A stretch of 64,000 bases of DNA, taken from positions 4,464,001 through 4,528,000 of the forward strand of contig NC_077222.1 of NCBI RefSeq assembly GCF_024763615.1, in the 5' to 3' direction. Positions 12,782 to 23,282 of the stretch are shown piece by piece (position 1 is the first letter of the stretch; every line of letters starts with the position of its first letter). Below the pieces are notes generated by a model that saw nothing but the letters and a program-made list of their open reading frames with translations, was not told the origin of the DNA and did not search any database. Both the position numbers and the translations under genes were made by a program. This stretch comes from Phlebotomus papatasi. Taxonomy: Eukaryota > Arthropoda > Insecta > Diptera > Psychodidae.

Positions 12782-13470
12782 ATCCCGTCTGACACAGGGT
12801 AAGGGGGACCCAGCGTTGAGCCATTAATTAACACCCAGCTTTAGGCACTATTTTAGCCCTCATCGGCAAGATCCGAGTGGTAGGCACAAATTAAGGACTG
12901 AATCTTCCCAGGATTATCAATGGCGGTGTTATGAAACTGTCAATTGCACAATGCACATCCTGATTTCACCTTCGAATTTTATACAAATGACAAAAGCTAC
13001 AAAGATAGGGAAATGTTTTATTGAACCAGGATGAACGATTTAACACTTTAGAAAAGCAAAAACTATTCTGAAAAAATTGTCTCATAAAAAATACCCCCGA
13101 AATGAAATAAAAACACGTATTTCAACATTGGAAATTTGTCTATAGTTACCACGACACTTTTCTCTACACGAAACGCACCCACGCACATTTATTATTAATA
13201 ATAAAAACACTAAAAACACTGAGAATCTTTGAGAGATTTTTAAAAACAAATAAACTCTTTTGGAAAATATTCCATCTTGTCACTTACAGCTGAGCAACAA
13301 GGCCGGCAACATAATTTTCTTAGTTTCGCTGCTCACCACCATGAACGCAAAACAGTGTCCTTCACATATATTTAGTAAGGGGTATTTTGTATGGGAGCTT
13401 CTTAAAAGTAAGGTATGAAAGATAGGGGTTAATTGAGGCTATAATCCACGCTTACTTGGTCAGACGGGAT
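12782..13470. mobile_element. Nested TIR element, ATCCCGTCTGAC ends
   Basis: The left end ATCCCGTCTGACACAG and the right end GGTCAGACGGGAT are inverted. The element sits inside the 11836-14682 unit and is absent from its relative in eIF3a, where this interior is deleted. No ORF of note and no clear target duplication. Confidence 0.62.
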
Positions 13471-13835
13471 ACTGATATACATACAATCACTCAAGAGTAA
13501 AATTCAAAATTGATATATGTTTTTCTCGGAAAATTCTAGACATTATCCGTTTTATTTTCTATTTTGCATGGAGTATTTGAAGGAATTTTCTCGAATAAAA
13601 ACTTTATTAACCTAAGGAAGAGTTTCAAATATTGTAATTAGTTTTTCAATAGAGAAGTAACAATTTTTCTTAGATTGTATGTCGAATAAAAAAAGATAAT
13701 ATAGATGCAATTTCAAGAATCCCACTCAATATATTTTTTCTTAATTTAAGGAGGAACACGTACATATAAAAAATAAAAAATATTTGTTTAAAATATTTGT
13801 TTTGTTGACTCTTGAGATCTAACAATTTCAACTTA

Positions 13836-14069
13836 CAGTAGACTCTCACTCAATCGGCTCTTTTTTAATAGGGCGACAAATTTTGTTGACAATTTTCACG
13901 TTTAATTATGAAGCTAATTCGCTCAAATTCGCTGTAGTTCTTCCTATTTTATCGTGATTCTTTATAATTGAGCGTTTTTTGTGGAATTTACAAAGGCTTT
14001 GACGCTCAATTCTATCGCTAAACCGGATGACATTTTGCCCCAAATGCCCAATTGAGAGAGAGTCTACTG
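13836..14069. mobile_element. 234 bp CAGTAGACTCTC MITE, copy 1
   Basis: CAGTAGACTCTCACTCAATCGG at the left and its inverted partner ending CTACTG at the right, with TA at 13834-13835 and 14070-14071. A second copy in opposite orientation is at 53227-53463. The ends resemble the pogo-type elements (CAGTAGA..), but the interior differs. Confidence 0.82.
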
Positions 14070-14888
14070 TACTAAAAAAGACCTTTTTTCTGATAAACTC
14101 CCTATAAATTATGCGATCTTTTTCTCCGGTTTTAGTTAACACAAAAATTAAGAGTTTCAAAGAGTTCACAGCCAAGTAAACTGCTAAAAATCTGTTTAAT
14201 TTCGTATTTATTAAGAATATAAATAGTTTAATTAATAATCTAATCATTAAATGGCCACAAACGTTTTTTTATTTACGAGAGCTGAAACAAAATAATATTA
14301 AAATAATAAACAATTTGGAGAATTATTGATATCAAACTCAAAAAAAATTAGACAAATAAAAACAGATAATAAAAAGAAATTCGAAATGCGTACCCAGTTT
14401 ATTAAGAAAAACACTTAATTGAATTTTTTTTATAAATATACAGAAATTGTATTTATTAATTGAAATAATCATTTAAAACCCATTTAAAACTTAAAAAAAC
14501 GCTATATTTTCTATGTAAATTAATCAAACTCTCACCGGGAATACCACTCGAGAAATCTCTCCGGTTTTTGATGAGAAAATTTCCAATCGAAAATTTCGTA
14601 GATACCAAATAGGCGAGTTCCACACGGAGAGTTGGCTTTTTCCACAAAATCAAACTCTCACATCTGGAGGATACGACCCCAGAGGAATTGAAGAAAATTG
14701 AAAGATTCCGGAACTCCCGGAAGTATTGCATTAATTCCAATTGAAATTAAATCTTTATTTTTTGTATTTTATTTTCTTATACAGATTCAAAGGAGGATCT
14801 TCATAGAGAAATGTTGTCAAGGGAAAAAAGAAAGAAAGGTGAGTTTTGGAAGTTAATTATTTTGTTTTAGACCTGAATCCCCGTAAAT

Positions 14889-15934
14889 CTACTTCTTTTT
14901 CTTCGGCACACCTTTTGTGCTTGCATTGAAATTATTTGCGAGCTTCTTCTTTTTCCTGGCTGCACCCTCTTTATCATCATCTTCGGCATGTTCACCCTCC
15001 TCCTCGCCCGTTGAATAATCAGCCTCCCAGATTTCTTCCTCTTCGCTGGATTCACCAATCAAATGGTGCCCCAAGATGTGCACAGGACTACTTCCCTGAA
15101 CCAGCTTGAACACAACTGGAGCATCTGGGAATTCAAGTTCCATGCTAACTGATCGCATTTCGCCCACTTTCAGCACAGCTATGGGGATTTTCACCTCATC
15201 CATGCACGTGGGAGCAGTCACCTTGAGATTTGGCACGAGTTAGAAGGCATCCGGAAAGGTTTTCGCTCCAAAAAAAGAAAACTCACCTCAACAACATGAT
15301 ATTCACCCTCTTTGGCTGTCACATCCAGGAGAATCTGCTTAATGAGGAGCTTGTTGGGCACCACACATTCCGTATCATCCAGGTTACCATACGGATCCCA
15401 TGTGTGTGTGTTCTTATTAGCGGCCAGAGTAATACCTGCAGCAGAATCATCCCAAAAAGGGCTACTTAACCTCACAATTTCAGCGAGAAAAACTGCGCTT
15501 TTGCCCCAAATCCTCTTTATAGCCCTTTCTTATCCATCAAATCTATTTGAATAAATCCTCCGGAGGATTGTACAGTTAAATTTCAACACTTCCTGCCACA
15601 AATCTCAGCCAAAAGGCATTGTTTTCATTTTTCCCAGCCCCAAACAATTCAGTTTTCTCCCTGAAATTACTACAATTTCCTTGAAACCTGACCATTTGGG
15701 TATATGTGCTCATTCCCAGGATCATACTGAATCCTTTTGATCAGAAATACCTCATGCCAGAGCTCATCTTCAGCCCAATTCCTTGCAAAAATGTCCCTGA
15801 ACATATATTCCGACGCCAAAAATTGTTTAGGGCTCCATCTTGGTTGGTGCCCAAACAATCCCCAAAATATCCCCATCGGAGGCTCTAAATACAATCCAGG
15901 AAGGGTACTCACCAAAGAAATACTCGTCAGACAT
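14889..15934 (-). CDS. Nlp: Nucleoplasmin-like protein, tandem copy A
   Basis: A histone-chaperone-type nucleoplasmin of 167 residues. Exons on the minus strand are 15934-15913, 15435-15287 and 15221-14889; all introns are GT-AG (477 and 65 bp). The start codon opens MSDEYFFG, the family's usual N-terminus. The core then shows TWDP, a KLLIKQILL strand, EGEYHVVEV, KIPIAVLKVGE, the MELEFPDAPVVFKL strand and SSPVHILGHHL, all typical of the pentameric core. After about residue 120 come an acidic tract (EEEE, EEEGEHAEDDD) and a Lys-rich tail (RKKKK, PKKKK), expected for histone binding and nuclear import. It is the most downstream of three tandem copies. Its long first intron differs from the short ones in the others. 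Drosophila Nlp is the closest family member I know; I cannot say which copy is orthologous. Confidence 0.93.
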
Positions 15935-16167
15935 GGCGATGGCTGTGTTAAAATTGGATTTTGCAGGATAATTCACGTGCACTGTTGAAAAATAACTTTT
16001 CCAAAGCCGGGCCAAGTGACAGTTGAAGGGGTGGGGGAAGAACTTAACGAATGTTTTGAGGACATTTGTTTTTATTTTTCAAAGTTTTTTTTGTTTTAGA
16101 ATACAATATTTCCAGGAATAATTATAAATGTCTTAATAACTGTAAAATCTTTAGGATTGGCAAAAAT

Positions 16168-17081
16168 TTACTTCTTGCTCTTGAGAGCTGCCTTGTTGTT
16201 TGTGCCGCCATCCTTGGAATTATTGGACAACTTGGCTTTCTTTGCCGTTGGAGCTGCTTCTTCCTCTTCCTCAGCATACTCATCCTTGACATCATCAATG
16301 CCATCTTCATCCTCCTCACCCTCCTGCATCTCCCCCATGAGATCAGCTTCGGCCTCCCGGATCAAATGGTGACCATGAATGTGAACTGGCCCAGAGCCCT
16401 GAGTCAGCTTGAATGTTATGGGAGCGTCCGGAAACTCCATTTCCATGCTAATGGATCGAGTTTCGCCCACTTTCAGCACTGCAATTGGGATCTTGACGTC
16501 ATCCTGGCTTGTTGGGCTGGTAACCTGGGAAAATTAAGTTGGGAAAATCCAGCAAAGCTGCTTCAGGTGTCCGGGAGGGTCTCAAACTCACCTCAACAAC
16601 GTTGTATTCCCCTTCTTTTGCCTCATATCCCAGTAGGACTTGCTTGATAATGAGCTTATGAGGCATTAGCATCTCGCTATTTTCCTCATTCTTGTGATAA
16701 GGATCCCATGTCTGGGATGGGGCATCATTCTTGAGGGTTGTTCCTGAAAAACAAAGAGACTGTGGAAACAAATCCAGTCTTCCCGGAATGACATAACCTC
16801 ACAATGCCGAATTTAAGGCTTTTTTGCCACAATCTGCAATTTTCCGCTGGTAAACCTTATCAAATTTCCTGGAAAATAGTCTTTTTGCTACCAAAACCCC
16901 CTTTGTAAAAGAAAAATCCCCAAATATTCCATGAAAACTTGAGATTTTCAGGAAAAGCCGGCTTCTATTATCTTATTCAGCATCCTGGACAAAATACACC
17001 CTCATCTCCCCAAATTCAGCCAAAATACCAATCCCAGACAGACAATAAAGAAAACTTACCGTAGAAAAACTCGTTAGACAT
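16168..17081 (-). CDS. Nlp: Nucleoplasmin-like protein, tandem copy B
   Basis: A 176-residue nucleoplasmin-family protein. Minus-strand exons are 17081-17060, 16743-16592 and 16524-16168, with first exon length (22 nt) and splice phases matching copies A and C. The core includes TWDP, KLIIKQVLLG, EGEYNVVEV, KIPIAVLKVGE, FPDAPITFKL and GSGPVHIHGHHL. The acidic segment is the longest of the three (GEEDEDGIDD, AEEEEEAAP), followed by KKAKL and a terminal KSKK. The stop lies 234 bp upstream of copy A's start, and each copy has its own start and probably its own promoter. A likely chromatin or egg histone chaperone by family; its individual role is unknown. Confidence 0.94.
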
Positions 17082-17338
17082 AGCGATGAATGTGGAAAAG
17101 TCGGATTTTTAAAAAGATGATAAAAATGATTGGGAAAATTGGATGCCTTCACTTTCACTTTGACAGTGCACTCAACGAAAGAGATTCAGCGCCGACTTGA
17201 CGAATCGCAGCGGAAATTTTTTGCAAACACAAAATTTTTCAATATGAATGAAAATGTTTTCTATTAGGAAACATTGTACATGAAGTGGGAGGAAATGTTA
17301 TGGAGTTTTAGGTGGTGGATTATGGCATTTCATCAACT

Positions 17339-18018
17339 CTATTTCCTCTTTCTTGGGACAGGAGTTCCAAACTTTGTCAATTGCTTGAGGCTGCTGGGAA
17401 ATTTTTGCTTTCGCCTGGCACTTCCATTCTCCTCTTCATCGGCTTTTGCCTCTTCCTCTTCCATAGTGTCTCCATCATCCCAAAGGCCTGTCTCCTCGTT
17501 AGATTCTCCAATCAAATGATGACCATGGATATGAACTGGGCCAGAACCTTTGACAAGTGTGAAAATCACCGGAGCTACAAATTCCAACTCCATACAGATA
17601 TTTCGGGCTTCTCCAGCTTTGAGGACACCAACAGGGATCTTGATAACATCATCAATTGTCTGAGTGGTCACCTAAAATTAACAAAAATTTACAATAAAAT
17701 GCTTAAAAAAATCCAAAAGAAAACAACTTACTTCGACAACATTGTATTCATCTTCCTTGGCATCGTGGCCGAGCAGGAGCTGTTTCACCATTAATTTGTT
17801 ATAAACGATATTGAGCTCATTGTCCTCGTCGTTGTGAAAAGGATCCCATGTCTGCGTGGGAGCAGCTTTGGTCAAAGTGACTCCTTTTGGGGTGAGAAAA
17901 ACAAAATTTGTTTACCCCAAACATAACCTAAAATTTCTCCTAATTCCCGCTCATCCCCTAAAAATTACATTTCCCCAAATATCTAATAATCCTTACCGTA
18001 GAAATACTCATCAGACAT
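17339..18018 (-). CDS. Nlp: Nucleoplasmin-like protein, tandem copy C
   Basis: A 168-residue nucleoplasmin-family protein. Minus-strand exons are 18018-17997, 17883-17732 and 17671-17339, with compact introns of 113 and 60 bp. It starts MSDEYFYGVTLT, very close to the start I know for Drosophila Nlp. TWDP, KLMVKQLLLGHDAKE, EYNVVEV, KIPVGVLKAGE and GSGPVHIHGHHL follow. The acidic tract is short (MEEEEAKADEEEN) and the tail ends PRKRK. The strand after MELEF lacks one residue relative to A and B (EFVAPV versus EFPDAPV). It is the 5'-most copy of the cluster, whose shared exon phases show tandem gene duplication. Confidence 0.94.
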
Positions 18019-18080
18019 CCTGAAGTGTTAGAAATCTGCGGATTTTTGAAGTTTTTCACGTGAAAAGCGCAATAAAAATG

Positions 18081-18120
18081 TGTAAGCGCCGCCGGCAAGT
18101 GACAATTTACTTGACGAAAG
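18081..18120 (-). promoter_or_regulatory. Shared upstream motif of the Nlp copies
   Basis: The segment GCCGGCAAGTGAC, then ACTTGACGAAAG, lies about 65-100 bp upstream of the copy C start. Similar pieces occur upstream of copy A (GCCGGGCCAAGTGAC at 16006-16020) and copy B (CAACGAAAG and GCGCCGACTTGACGAA within 17170-17204). Conservation after duplication suggests promoter or 5' untranslated sequence. The binding factor is unknown. Confidence 0.4.
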
Positions 18121-18959
18121 AAATTTCCTTTGAACTAATTTTTGTTTACCCCGATGGCGGCGCTGTTTGCAAATGTCGAAATCTTTTAAAATCAAATTGT
18201 AACGATTAAAATATTCTTGAAAATCTTGCAATTTATAAAAAGTTCTTTAAAAAAATCAAGAAAGTGAAAATATTCATTTTATATAATCAATTATTTTGCT
18301 TAGGGGATGTGAAATATGAAATAGGTTTCAGGATCGAGTTTTTATGAGTCTTTCGTGGCAAAAAAATCAAAAATAGTCAAGTGCACGATGAAAAATTTCA
18401 GTTACATTTGTTCCAAAAATTAGCTCGTCCACGGACATCAAATTTTTGGAACAATTGTTTCAAATATAGGAATAATAACAATACAACAATAACAATATTT
18501 ATTGCATCACAACAATAGGGTCATCCCTCTTACCGTTGTGAGAAAAAAGAAAAAGTAAAAACGATTTCAAAAAGAAAAAAAAAATTAAAAAGAAAGGAAC
18601 AAAAAAATGACAAGAAACTGTGAAAAGAAGAAAAAAATAGAAAAAAATAAAGAAAAATAAGTAAAGTCAATTACTCTCAGGTCCAGACTGAAAATGCAGC
18701 CGAATAGTATCCGCAGAAGTGCGATTGTCAGCAGGAATGGAGTTAAAGAGTACAATGCCCTTCACAAAGAGTGTACGATAAAAGTAATCCGCCTAATCAT
18801 ATTCTTGAAATACTTCAGAAAAACGTTGGAATCACTAATTTTAAAGATTTGCATAAAAATTATCTCGAATAATAACATTACAAAAGAATTTATTGACATT
18901 ATCGTGGTTTTACGATCAAAAACGTATAAAGTTGATATTTTCTCAATTCCAATTTAAGA

Positions 18960-19285
18960 AAGATGTTTCACTGTCAAAAAATTATCATAAATAGGATCCA
19001 ATCAAAGTATTTTGTGGAAAAAATTAAATATAAAAATATATATAGAAGAAAATGTGATTATTTACAAGTGACCTTATGGTTTTGATACACTGGAAAACCA
19101 TAAAAATCAGCATTTCTTCAATGGAAATATGGGAAAGCCGTTGCAGTGTCAAAAAATCCAAAAAATACAATAATCTATTGTCAATTAATGCAATTTAAAG
19201 TATTTTGCAGAAAAAATTTAAATAAAACGAATACAGAAAAAAATTTTGAGTTCTGCAAAGTGACCTTATGGTAATGATACGCATT
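18960..19285. repeat. Diverged ~140 bp direct duplication inside the LINE
   Basis: Copies at about 18970-19090 and 19147-19285 share the order CAGTGTCAAAAAAT-like start, AAAGTATTTTG(T/C)(G)GAAAAAATT, and AAGTGACCTTATGGT. They displace the LINE frames around them and are not obviously part of the reverse transcriptase. Confidence 0.6.
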
Positions 19286-19637
19286 TTATTAAAGGCAACG
19301 GTTAGGCGACGAATTGTGTCACTATCCGCCGCAAAGAAGAGCTCTGCACCATAATTAAAGAAAGGAACAAGAAGCGCTCGTGCGAGGATCAAGCGAGTGT
19401 CATAGGGTGTGCTGTCCCGGAATCGTCTGAGAGTGTATAGAGAATAGTTGACCTTACGGCAAATAGACGTAGCATGATCAGACCAAGAGAGAGTTGTATT
19501 AAATTATAATACCAAGGTTTTTGACCTGATCAACGAAAGGAATAATTTCACCGTGAAGGTACCGAGGATGTGAAGTCAAAGTAATTGTTTTTCTGGCGAT
19601 GATGATGGCTTGAGACTTTTTGGGATTCAAAATTAAT

Positions 19638-19903
19638 GGCAAAAAACAAACGATCAGTAAAAAAAATCTAAATGGGCAGTAAAATATTAAAAATGAGCAG
19701 TAAAATATCTAATTATGGTTAGTAAAAAACTTAAATCTTTACAAAAAAGGGCCTAATTTACATATTTAACATTTAATATTGTTCCATATAGAGTGAAAAG
19801 CCCTTTATTTTCCCTTTGCCAAGATTTGGACGATAATATCACTGTTTCAAATTTTTTTGTTACTGATCAATTTTAACTTTTTACTGCTCATTTATTCAAT
19901 GCC
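19638..19903. mobile_element. 266 bp element with 9 bp target duplication in the LINE
   Basis: The ends are GGCA..TGCC with subterminal (G/T)GCAGTAAAA and GATCAGTAA motifs in inverted order. AAAATTAAT (preceded by C on both sides) flanks it at 19629-19637 and 19904-19912. Removing it rejoins the LINE sequence. A 9 bp duplication fits Mutator-like elements; hAT (8 bp) is the alternative. Confidence 0.72.
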
Positions 19904-20454
19904 AAAATTAATCCATTTGAAGATGCCCAGTTCTCAATACTGGAAAGATTAGTGTTCATGAGATTGAAGGCATGAAGAGGATTAGAAGGATCTCCTTCAA
20001 CATAGATAATATTGTAATAAAAAAGATCCATACTTTTATTCAGAATTTTAGTCTTATATTTTTTTGTACTATTATTTCATACATTTTTACACAAACTCGT
20101 TTTCATATAGATAATAGTTTATTATTACATAAATAGAGAAATTTGTAAATATCGGGGACATTATATGCGTAGTAATTTGTTAGTTTAATAACCGCCTCAA
20201 TGTCATGTTCATTTTCATAAGGCTCATAAGCTTGTAATTTTTTGTGGAATTGAAAATTTAGTATTTTACTTCCAAAAAGGTATAATTCATTTTCAAAAAG
20301 AAAAATTTTTATTATTCTCAAAATTCCAATATTATTGTCCTTGTTTTCCAAAGCAAATAAATTCGGGTGAATATTGAAGCAATTATTTTCATATTTTTTA
20401 GAAATATTATGTTACTTTGGGAAAACAATGAATTTAAATTTTGAATTTTTTTGT

Positions 20455-20975
20455 CAAGTACGCCTGGAATACTGATGTTGGTCAGAAGATTACTCCTGGT
20501 TCCTCCAGGAAATCACACATTTTATGGAAATTTCTTCTGCATTTAGTCAAGAACATCCAAAATACCCAATGTGCGGTCAGAATATATCTTCTGGTTCCTT
20601 CAGGAAATCACAGATCGTCTGGGATTTTCTACTGCGTTTTGTCAAGAACACCCGAAATACCCAAGTTGGTCAGAGGATTTCTTCTGGTTCCTCCAGAAAG
20701 TCACAAATTTTCTTTTGTATTTTATCAAGAACACCTAAAATACTCAAGTTTGTCAGGCGATTTCTTCTAGTTTCTAGAGGAAATCAGATCTTCTGGGATT
20801 TTCTTCTGTATTTTGTCAAGAATATTCAAAATATCCAAGGTGGTTAGAAGATTTCACTTGATTCCTCCAGTAAATTAGAGATCTTTTCGAATTTTGTTGT
20901 ATCTTTTGTCAAGTATGCCTGAAATACTCATGTTGCTCAGAAGATTTCTCCTGATTCCTCCAGGACCAACTTGGG
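20455..20975. repeat. Minisatellite, ~92 bp unit, about 5-6 copies
   Basis: The phrase (G)TCAGAAGATTTCTTCTGGTT followed by CCTCCAGGAAATCA recurs at about 20480, 20577, 20671, 20753, 20844 and 20936 (spacing 82-97). Each is followed by a TTTTGTCAAGAACAC(C) phrase and AAATAC(C/T)CAA. The ORFs of 107-109 residues here are by-products of the repeat. Confidence 0.85.
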
Positions 20976-20994
20976 TATTTTATTTTAATACCCT

Positions 20995-21120
20995 TATTTG
21001 GACATCCTTATAGATTGTAATCATCAACAAGAATATGAATTTTATCGATTCGAAATAGTCTAAAAAATTATTTTTCCATTGGTGTCCAGAGTCTCAAAGG
21101 AGACGAAAGAGTTAAAGTAC
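20995..21120. mobile_element. Fragment of the CTCTTT..GGGACT TTAA family
   Basis: It reads in reverse orientation to 38078-39097: GGACATCCTTATAG, TATCGATTCGAAATAGTC, then GTGTCCAGAGTCTCAAAGG and CGAAAGAGTTAA. Only one end is present. Confidence 0.6.
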
Positions 21121-21431
21121 AGTAAATGCGAAGTAAAGCAAGGCGAGACATCTTTGCTTTACCTCTCAAAGTGATTAGAAAGTGAAAATAAATTATTATA
21201 AGCTTAAAATATTTTTAAATGATCATACAATTGGATATTAATAACCCAAGTATTTTTACCTCAACTGTATTACTGTGAAAAGTCTTAGGTGAAAAGTAAT
21301 TAAAAATCAAGCAGAAAGGATTAGGCACGCGCGGCAATTGAAAATTAATTACCATGGAGAGTCCTTTAGAAAGGGGTTTAGGGATAAACAGGTAAACTTT
21401 TGACTCGTGCTGGAGAGCTCAGAATATTTTT

Positions 21432-21437
21432 TCAGTC
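21432..21437 (+). promoter_or_regulatory. Candidate initiator (TCAGTC)
   Basis: A match to the insect initiator TCAGT(Y), 81-86 bp upstream of the ATG at 21518. No TATA box is seen 30 bp upstream. It is a short motif, so chance is possible. Confidence 0.3.
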
Positions 21438-21517
21438 ATTCTGTGTTCAGCCATCAAAGTAGCAGGTTGGTTTCTCAAGAGAAGATTCAAGAGTGAATCT
21501 CAAAAAGATTTCCCAAA

Positions 21518-22627
21518 ATGAAAGTGCGCGTTGCGGAAAGTTCAGAGAGTTGGGAAGTGTTTCCTGTGGAGGAGATCAATGGACGTTTTGTCTTTCGTGC
21601 CCACCGTAATCCTCCAATTGTCCAGAAAGAAGAAATTAAACCGCAAAGGGCAGTATCGCAGCCGTCGCAGCAGTTACTCGATGATCTTTTGAACCTGTCT
21701 TCATCATCATCTTCATCGGCTTCATCAACTCCACGCAATGATCAGATGGAGCAGATGCAATCGATACCTCTGGAAGTGGATTTGAAGCGTCGCTTGGAAG
21801 ATCTTCCTGCGGAATTTCATGCAGAAGAGCCCCAAAGGGGGCTTTTGGATGCAATAATTGAGAAATGCCGTCAGCCACCTCAAGAATTTCTACCGCTAGA
21901 ACCACTGTTAGAATTCCCGGTTCCAACTTCTGCAGATGATTACATTCCACCCATTCCACCACTTGAAGACTTCCAGTTTGACTTTCCGACTCCATCTCCA
22001 TCCTTGACTCCTTCACCGCAGGAAGAGAACAATTTATTGATCAATGGAACTACTGGGACTACAACCGCAACAACAACTACAACGGCTACAACAAATAATG
22101 TGTCTTCGAGCCAAATAGAGGTTCAAAAATCAAAGATTCTGGCAAAATGTTTTGGTCCATCGCGTCCATCGCACAAACCAAGTGAGAAGACCATTGCTAA
22201 ACCTCCTAAATCCTCTGAGACATCCAAGCCTTGTGAAGCCATCTTCCGAGTACCAGAAGTTCCCAAGCCTAGGCCATCAAAGCAACACAGTCGAAGGCCC
22301 AATTATCACAGAGAAAAGCCTCAAATTTCTCGTGAGGAAAGAAATCTGGGTGATCAAGTTGAGAACATCCTCAAAACCATCAGGGACTTTAAATTGCCAA
22401 GATGCTTATCGCCAATTCGAGAGCTTCGGGCGCCAGAAATTGGAAAACGAAGGGGCACTTTTGATGGCTACAGAATTCCCAAAATCCCAAGGAAGGAAGT
22501 TCAGGAACAGAGAATTGTGCACGACAGTGGATTATCAGTCAAGGACAGCATTTTTCAACGGTGGGCAACGGCTCAACCAACAAACAAGCCCCTCACAAAG
22601 TCCAGATTGAAGAAATTACGCAGATAA
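21518..22627 (+). CDS. Unrecognised single-exon protein, 369 residues
   Basis: I do not recognise this protein. It is an uninterrupted 370-codon frame in otherwise ORF-poor DNA, with a good insect start context (CAAAATG) and biased, GC-richer codons, so it is probably a real gene. Residues 1-40 form a compact start (WEVFPVEEINGRFVFRAHR). A Ser tract (about 61-70), an acidic/Pro-rich middle (DDYIPPIPPLEDFQFDF then PTPSPSLTPSP, about 140-165) and a Thr-rich run (about 178-192) follow. The C-terminal half is basic, with LGDQVENILKTIRDFKLPR and KRRGTFDGYRIPKIPRK, ending KSRLKKLRR. There is no signal peptide, membrane segment or Cys/His zinc pattern. The layout suggests a mostly disordered nuclear regulator with a conserved C-terminal motif, but that is inference. 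Confidence 0.8.
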   Translation: MKVRVAESSESWEVFPVEEINGRFVFRAHRNPPIVQKEEIKPQRAVSQPSQQLLDDLLNLSSSSSSSASSTPRNDQMEQMQSIPLEVDLKRRLEDLPAEFHAEEPQRGLLDAIIEKCRQPPQEFLPLEPLLEFPVPTSADDYIPPIPPLEDFQFDFPTPSPSLTPSPQEENNLLINGTTGTTTATTTTTATTNNVSSSQIEVQKSKILAKCFGPSRPSHKPSEKTIAKPPKSSETSKPCEAIFRVPEVPKPRPSKQHSRRPNYHREKPQISREERNLGDQVENILKTIRDFKLPRCLSPIRELRAPEIGKRRGTFDGYRIPKIPRKEVQEQRIVHDSGLSVKDSIFQRWATAQPTNKPLTKSRLKKLRR

Positions 22628-22745
22628 AATATTGTACAAATTTTATTTTGATATTGTACAAAATATTTTGAGTAAATTTGTAATTATAATGCATGCTTTT
22701 GATAAATATTATCGTGATTATAAAAATGCTGACGACTTTGGGTTT

Positions 22746-22751
22746 AATAAA
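22746..22751 (+). terminator. Poly(A) signal AATAAA after the 369-residue gene
   Basis: AATAAA lies about 120 bp after the stop codon at 22625-22627, in AT-rich DNA typical of a short insect 3' end. Confidence 0.5.
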
Positions 22752-23282
22752 TTCATATTTTAGAAGAGCATATAGTGACTTTTGATTTGGTTGATTGGAT
22801 TTTGAGGAATCTGGGTTTTTGGTTGTTTGATGGATCTGTGAATTGTTTCTCTTCTTTGTGGCAGAATTTATTAAATTTTGATATCAAACACATCTTTAAT
22901 TTTCCTTTTCAATGTTGGAAGTTTTCTCAAAGCATTTGTCTAAAATTCTTCACTATAGTTCATTTCCTCACGGATTTTTTTATAATTTTCAAATTATTTC
23001 AGATTTGAAAAAGACTAGTTTCCCCAATAATTTGATCAAAAACATTTCAAAATAGAGTTTTTTAGGTATAAAATTTGATGAGAATCCTGAGAATACGAAT
23101 TAAAAATTTTGGAAAATATTCAAACCCAATCTTAATGAAACTTATCGGCGTATTTCGTAAGTTTAAAGCTTTCTACGAAAACTTTTCCAAAGGAAATCCC
23201 AGGAAATTGATGAAAAATTCAATAAAATTGCCCTTACGAGCACCAAAAGCTTTTCTCCAAAAAATCTCCAGAGTTTCATATA

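Larger units (their letters stand above)
11836..14682. mobile_element. 2.8 kb composite TIR element, copy 1
   Basis: The ends CTGGGGTCGTATC (11836) and GGATACGACCCCAG (ending 14682) are inverted repeats. Sequence just inside each end (11847-12330 and 14290-14670) matches the ends of the element at 28425-30646 in eIF3a intron 3. Two other elements are inserted or retained inside it (12782-13470 and 13836-14069). The apparent 94-residue and 113-residue minus-strand ORFs here have no recognisable domain. No target duplication was identified. Confidence 0.68.
18475..20030 (-). mobile_element. Decayed LINE (Jockey/CR1-like), 3' part
   Basis: On the minus strand, broken frames read like the end of a non-LTR reverse transcriptase: LNPKKSQAIIIAR, then FVDQVKNLGI, TRLILARALLVPFFNYG, AFNKM, and finally a LFNSIPADNR segment near 18750 just before a stop. 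AATAAA followed by an ATT/GTT-rich tail near 18480-18510 marks the 3' end. Frameshifts and stops are present. It is interrupted by a 266 bp element (19638-19903) and by a local ~140 bp duplication (18960-19285). Clade assignment is tentative. Confidence 0.75.

Noticed and set aside
13906..14247. 113-codon minus-strand ORF
   Set aside because: It crosses the boundary of a MITE (13836-14069), so it is a chance join.
16066..16647. 193-codon plus-strand ORF opposite Nlp copy B
   Set aside because: It runs across an Nlp intron and is antisense to clear conserved exons.
20441..20847. Two overlapping 107-109 codon ORFs
   Set aside because: They are produced by the ~92 bp minisatellite and repeat with its period.
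20455..20975. CRISPR-like array
   Set aside because: Units are ~92 bp, diverged, lack distinct spacers and lie in an insect genome.
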